64,000 bases of DNA from SHZI01 sp963698405 (lineage in GTDB: Bacteria; Pseudomonadota; Gammaproteobacteria; Steroidobacterales; GCA-2729495), in contig CAVOQT010000001.1 in the NCBI GenBank assembly GCA_963698405.1, positions 1-64,000 of the forward strand, read 5' to 3'. A model generated the notes under the pieces. That model was not told the origin of the DNA. It ran no database searches and saw only the letters and a list, made by a program, of their open reading frames with translations. The position numbers and the translations under genes were made by a program. Position 1 is the first letter of the stretch. Every line of letters starts with the position of its first letter. Below, piece by piece: positions 59,533-64,000 of the stretch.

Positions 59533-61341
59533 GCATTCAAGCCAAGGCCAGCAATACGCAGATCATCCGTCGTCTGCTGACCTACATGACGCCTTTCAAT
59601 ACCACCATGATCAGTTCACTGGTGGCCCGTGTGATCAAGATCGTCGCGCAGGCGGCGGTGCTGGGTATCGCGGCGGCGAGTGTCGGGATCTATATTGAGT
59701 CGGCAGAACCGGGCGTCGTGAACTGGGACGTGCTGTGGCATCAGGTGAAGTGGATTGCTGCCGTGGGCACCCTGGTCGGCCTGGTTTCCTATATGGAGAA
59801 CTACACCGGTCACTATGTGGCATTCCGGATCCTGGCCGAGTTCAGGAACCGCTTCTACTACGCCATGTTGCCGCTGGCTCCGGCACGTACTGCCAAGCTG
59901 CAGTCAGGTGATGCCGTGAGCCGGGTCATGAGCGACTGTGAGCGCGTCGAGCCCTTTTACGCACACACGATTGCGCCGGCGATTGCCGCGATCTTTGTGC
60001 CGATCATCCTGCTGGCCTGGTGCTACACCGTGCACCCCATGCTGTTATGGGTCCTCACGCCGTTTTATCTGGCCACGACCTTTGGTCTGCCCTGGCTGGT
60101 CGCCCGTCTCGGCGGTGATGGCGTGGAATATCGCGAGCAGCTTGGCGGCGTGAACGCCTTCGTCGCAGACAGCATCCAGGGGGTGCGCGATACGGTTGCC
60201 TTTGGTTACGAGAAGCGTCGTGCACGCCAGCTGTGGGAAATCGGCAAGACCATGCAGGACGGGCAGGACAAGCTTTACGGTGCCGATGCCACGCAACGTG
60301 CGCTCGCCGAGATATTCATCACGATCGGCATTCTGGCTGCTGCCTGGTGTGGTGTGGAGCTGGCGCTGGCTGGTGAGATCTCCACCCTGACGGATCTGCC
60401 TGCAGTCATCGCAGTATCGATCGTCGGCTTTTATACCTCGGTCGGCATGGCCAACAACTACACGGACTTTCGCGTGTCGCTGATTGCTGCACGTCGGCTG
60501 TTTGCCATGATGGACCAGGCGCCGGCCGTGCAGGAAACGGCGAAAAAAGCGGTCACCGCGCATGTCGAGTCCTCGCTGCATTTTCGCAATGTGCACTTCG
60601 AGTACGACGCAGATGATGCCAGCTGGAGCCGTCAGAAGAAGGTCTTCGATGGCTTCACGCTGGATGTACCGAAGGGCAAGCGTGTTGCACTGGTCGGGCC
60701 CAGCGGTACCGGCAAGTCGACGGCCATGAACCTGCTGCTGCGGCAATGGGATCCGCAATCCGGCCAGATCCTGATCGGTGATCGTCCGGTTACGGACTTC
60801 CCGCTGGCTGATCTGCAAGACTGGTTCGCTGTGGTTTCCCAGCGCGCCTTTATCTTCAACGAGACTATTCGCGACAACATCCGTATGGGTTGTCACGATG
60901 CGACGGATGCACAGATCGAAGTCGCAGCCCGCGATGCCGGGCTCGCTGACTGGATCGCCACATTGCCAGAGGGCTACGACACGCCCTGCGGCGAGCGCGG
61001 CAGCAAGCTGTCCGGCGGACAGCGCCAGCGCGTGGCGATTGCCCGGGCAATTCTCAAGAATGCACCGATCGTGCTGCTCGACGAGGCGACATCGAGCCTC
61101 GATGTGGAAACCGAGCGTGGTGTCATGCAGGCGTTGCGTCGCCTGTCACAGGGGCGCACGACGCTGATCATCGCCCACCGCCTGTCGACCATCATGGACA
61201 GCGATCGAGATCCTCGTCATGCTCGAAGGTCGGATTGCCGAGCAGGGTACGCACGAGGAACTGCTCGCGAAGGGTGGCTGGTATGCCCGGATGTTCGAGA
61301 TCCAGAAGGATGAGGTCGATGCGACGCTGGTGACGGATTGA
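59529..61341 (+). CDS. CydC-like ABC exporter half (one frameshift near the end)
   Basis: About 600 residues: six-helix domain (VFVPIILLAWCYTVHPMLLW form) with a DSIQGVRDTVAFGYEKRRAR motif, then ATPase with Walker A GPSGTGKSTAMNLLLRQ, signature LSGGQRQRVAIAR, Walker B IVLLDEATSSLD and IAHRLSTIMDSD. The frame breaks at about 61205: one extra base, then EILVMLEGRIAEQGTHEELL to VDATLVTD and stop at 61341. The loss of the last 45 residues in the open frame is an artefact. Confidence 0.85.
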
Positions 61342-61554
61342 AGCCGGACTTTCGATAGACCTCTGCCGTATCGATACGCGCATCTTCAGTCATTGGTGCG
61401 CGCTTTTCTCAATGCCGATACGGGATCTGCATCAGCGGCAAGGCCGCAATGCCGATAATGAATCTCATGCCTCATGCTAAACGCAAGGCAGTGCGTGCGC
61501 CATGCAGAAGGATCTGCAGCGGGAAAACTCCAACCCTGCCTCATCTGCCCCTGG

Positions 61555-62752
61555 TCAGAGGGTTGGCACGAAGAAGCGCTTCAGTTGCAGGAAATGTTTT
61601 TCCAGTACATGCCATGAAAGAAACGCTACGCCAAATGTCCCGGCCGTGGCAATGATGATATAGATCGTGCTCCATAAAACTGATTGCGACACATCCGGTT
61701 GCAGAGCGGTTGCAAGCGGCTGGCCTACAAAGTCGTGCAAGGGCTTGTGAAATACATACATTGCGTAACTGTACTTGCCGAGTGCCTGCAGCGGACGAAG
61801 CTGGAATATCTTCAGCCATGATGAGAAACCATGGGCTTCGGCGCCAACGATGGCCAGCAGAAGTAACGTGAAGCAGGCTGCAACGAGGGTATAGCCCAGG
61901 GTTGCACCAACTGGAGTTCCGGTCCAGAAGCCCCGTGTAACGGCTATGCTGACCAGGAACAACAGGCCGCTGTAGACGATCAACCGGTTTGACATGGCAA
62001 ATAATTTCTCGTCGCCAGACCGGAACGCGCAGTGCGGCCGCCGCCGCTCCACCGAGTGCCAGTGCGTCCATGCGACAGAAGGAATTCTCATAGATCAAAT
62101 GACCCGGGACTGAATACCAGACCAGCAGACTGCGTAATGCCAGGCTGATGGTTGCCACACCCAGACAGAATTTCAGGCAGTGCGCCGGTCCGCGCGTGAG
62201 GATCAGCAAGGGCCAGACCAGATAGAATTGTTCTTCGACAGCCAATGACCAGAAGTGCGGGAATGTTTGGCTGTTGGCGTCGAATAAATGTGCCCAGTTG
62301 GACAGGTATGTCCATAGCCAGACCTGGTGATTCTGGTCGAAAGCGACGCTGGCCGGGATGACCCCGACTGCTGGCAGGACAATGAATGTGATTGTGAGTA
62401 CGCTGAAATAAAGCGGAAAGATGCGCAAGATCCGCCGCACATAGAAGCTGGAGAAATAGTTTTTTGCCTGTCGTGAATCGAGCAAGATGCCCGTAATCAG
62501 GAATCCGCTGAGAACGAAAAACAGTTGAACACCGGTCCAGCCTGCATAACTGATGCGGTAAAAAACGTAGGCGGCAGCACCATCTTGTATCTCCAGCAGA
62601 TTCAGCATGTGAATCAGTACAAGCAGAATCGCCATGCCCCTCAGTCCGTCAAGTGCGGAGATATGCGGCGATCTGGATAGCCTGGTCGGGTCCGTATGCG
62701 TGGCATTTTGACGCTGGAGCAACAGCGCCTCTGCCGGATTTATTGGTACCAT
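61555..62752 (-). CDS. OafA-type acyltransferase 3 family membrane protein (one frameshift)
   Basis: Membrane O-acyltransferase of about 400 residues and ten helices that acetylates surface polysaccharides. N-terminal signature SALDGLRGMAILLVLIHML, RRILRIFPLYFSVLT, and HFWSLAVEEQFYLVWPLLI. The frame breaks near 62025; the remainder (AMSNRLIVYSGLLFLVSIAV; LGKYSYAMYVFHKPLHDFVG) carries the last helices to the stop at 61555. Start at ATG 62752 is chosen over a TTG at 62770. Confidence 0.88.
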
Positions 62753-63026
62753 TGTTTTACCGGTTGCCAACCGCTACCTGTCGTATTTCAGTATGGGACG
62801 GACTGACCTGATGCGAATCCTGGCGAGCTTGTAACTGGTTGTACAGGTTGCCGGTAGATGCAGCGTATAACAGGTCAGGAACTGAATCACACATCTTCGA
62901 GAAGTCATTGACTTTTTTGGCTTATGAAGTGCAGCATCCTGCACGACTTCAGGAGTATCCCGGTAAACGGGCCGGCCTGACCGGGCCCCTGACAAACCTT
63001 TTTCGCACCGACCGGGTGAAGTCGTA

Positions 63027-64000
63027 ATGCAGTCGACACCAAGCGTCTCCGTTGTCATTCCCGCATACAATTGTGCAGCGACCATAAGAGAAACGATTGC
63101 AAGTTGTTTTGCGCAGACACTTCCGGGTATCGAGATTATCGTCGTCGATGATGGATCGACTGACGCGACGGCAGCAGTGCTTGCTGAGTTCGGGAGCTCA
63201 GTACGCGTAATCCACCAGGAAAATCGCGGTCTGGCTGCCGCACGTAATGCCGGCCTTTCGCAGGCACGCGGTGACTTCATTGCCTGGCTGGACGCGGATG
63301 ACGTGGCAGAGCCACAGCGTATGGAAATCCAGAGCCGCGTCCTGAGCAGATACCCTGAACTGGTATTGCTTCATACGGAATTTACTGCGTTCGGAGAGCT
63401 CATCACCGACACCGTGGCGCCATATAGTCCGGTTTACTATCCGGTTCTGCGGGCCACCATGCCATCGCATCCGTTCTACCAGCGGTTGGCACTGCCTGGC
63501 GATGAACTGGAGACGGGATTGCCGAGCGTGCTCTTCGGTAATGTCACCGCGGGGTTGATCAGCGGTAATTTCGTGCATCCACCGACAATCATGCTGCGGC
63601 GACGCGACCTGGAAGCGATCGGTCCGCTCGATGAATCTTTGAGCTCGGGGTGCGATTACGATTTCATCTTGCGTGCGTCTCGTCGCGGGGTGTTTGGCTA
63701 TATCGACATGCCACTTCTCCGCTACCGGATCAGCCCTGCACAGATGTCCGGCAGATTTCCTGCGGGTGAAACCATGATGGAGAATGCGCATATCCTCAGA
63801 AAATTGCGCACTGTCGATCGACCTTATTACGAAGAAAACCAGCGGATGATAAAGCGCAGGATTTCAATGTCGCTACTTGATGCTGCACAACAGATTGGTG
63901 AAACGAGGCGCGGGCTGGGACTGGCGCTATGGTGTCGCAGTGTCATTCATGCGGATACTGGCGCTGCGATTCGTGCACTGTTCCGCTTGCTCGCGCCCGA
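63027..64000 (+). CDS. Family 2 glycosyltransferase (3' truncated by window end)
   Basis: The frame opens at ATG 63027 (MQSTPSVSVVIPAYNCAATI) and is open to the last base, giving 324 codons. GT-A motifs: VSVVIPAYNCAATIRETIAS, IIVVDDGSTDATAAVLAEF, RGLAAARNAGLSQARGD and the DXD-like WLDADDVAEPQRMEIQ. It probably adds a sugar to a surface polysaccharide. With the divergent acyltransferase it suggests an O-antigen or capsule locus. The 62753-63026 interval between them shows no gene that I trust. Confidence 0.9.
   Translation, partial: MQSTPSVSVVIPAYNCAATIRETIASCFAQTLPGIEIIVVDDGSTDATAAVLAEFGSSVRVIHQENRGLAAARNAGLSQARGDFIAWLDADDVAEPQRMEIQSRVLSRYPELVLLHTEFTAFGELITDTVAPYSPVYYPVLRATMPSHPFYQRLALPGDELETGLPSVLFGNVTAGLISGNFVHPPTIMLRRRDLEAIGPLDESLSSGCDYDFILRASRRGVFGYIDMPLLRYRISPAQMSGRFPAGETMMENAHILRKLRTVDRPYYEENQRMIKRRISMSLLDAAQQIGETRRGLGLALWCRSVIHADTGAAIRALFRLLAP

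Noticed and set aside
61367..61378. Palindrome CGTATCGATACG after the ABC exporter
   Set aside because: Twelve bases with no loop or T-run; too short to call a terminator or site, and no second copy was noticed.
62839..63027. 62-codon frame ending at the glycosyltransferase start
   Set aside because: No usual start signal, no recognisable family, probably chance in an intergenic region.

Overview
The window is G+C-rich and reads as an aerobic, non-fermentative gammaproteobacterium. Supporting signs are the phoBR-phoU-pstSCAB block, the xerD-dsbC pair, prfC, zapE, gltBD, leuCD, a Pseudomonas-like REP hairpin, and several fatty-acid and branched-chain degradation enzymes (HMG-CoA lyase, CaiB-type CoA transferase, TesB, thiolase, ETF-ubiquinone oxidoreductase, MaoC-fold protein). 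I cannot place it below class. No tRNA, rRNA, CRISPR array, transposase or prophage was seen, and no gene-free gap exceeds about 300 bases.

Layout. 1-8.8 kb: phosphate starvation locus (phoB, phoR, phoU, pstS, pstC, pstA, pstB) followed by a candidate Pho box and an outer-membrane porin. 8.8-12.5 kb: HMG-CoA lyase diverging from a CoA transferase, a DMT permease and a low-GC lipoprotein. 12.6-14.6 kb: a three-gene membrane electron-transfer module (pentaheme cytochrome c, DUF3365 heme protein, four-helix membrane protein). 14.6-19.3 kb: DUF2784 protein, dodecin, a PatZ-like acyl-CoA synthetase/acetyltransferase fusion, and an unknown secreted protein. 19.4-23.8 kb: leuCD diverging from moaC-mobA-folE-MaoC. 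23.8-30.5 kb: REP element, inositol phosphatase, DUF1499, tesB, gamma carbonic anhydrase-gpmA, a Crp/Fnr regulator, a VOC protein, zapE. 30.6-37.3 kb: ETF-QO, thiolase, PlsC, xerD-dsbC, ferredoxin, NUDIX. 37.3-45.3 kb: leftward gltB-gltD-NTF2-like-MFS-NUDIX run. 45.5-53.5 kb: DsbA/FrnE, PpiC lipoprotein, DEAD-box helicase, membrane protein, exported methyltransferase-like lipoprotein, prfC, ATP-grasp-like orphan. 53.5-61.3 kb: Rieske oxygenase in an operon with a FixLJ-like pair, diverging from a PAS hybrid kinase and a CydDC-like ABC exporter pair. 61.5-64 kb: acyltransferase and glycosyltransferase, the probable edge of a surface polysaccharide locus.

A dominant feature of the sequence is reading-frame breakage. 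About 25-30 single-base shifts, and one in-frame amber, interrupt genes that are normally intact, especially phoR, pstS, pstA and gltB. In every case the protein resumes in another frame with conserved motifs preserved. Consensus indel error is the likeliest cause; coordinates of such genes span all pieces.

The best candidates for something undescribed are the cytochrome/DUF3365/membrane-protein operon at 12.6-14.6 kb and the kinase-regulator-Rieske/hybrid-kinase cluster with a palindromic site at 56.15 kb.
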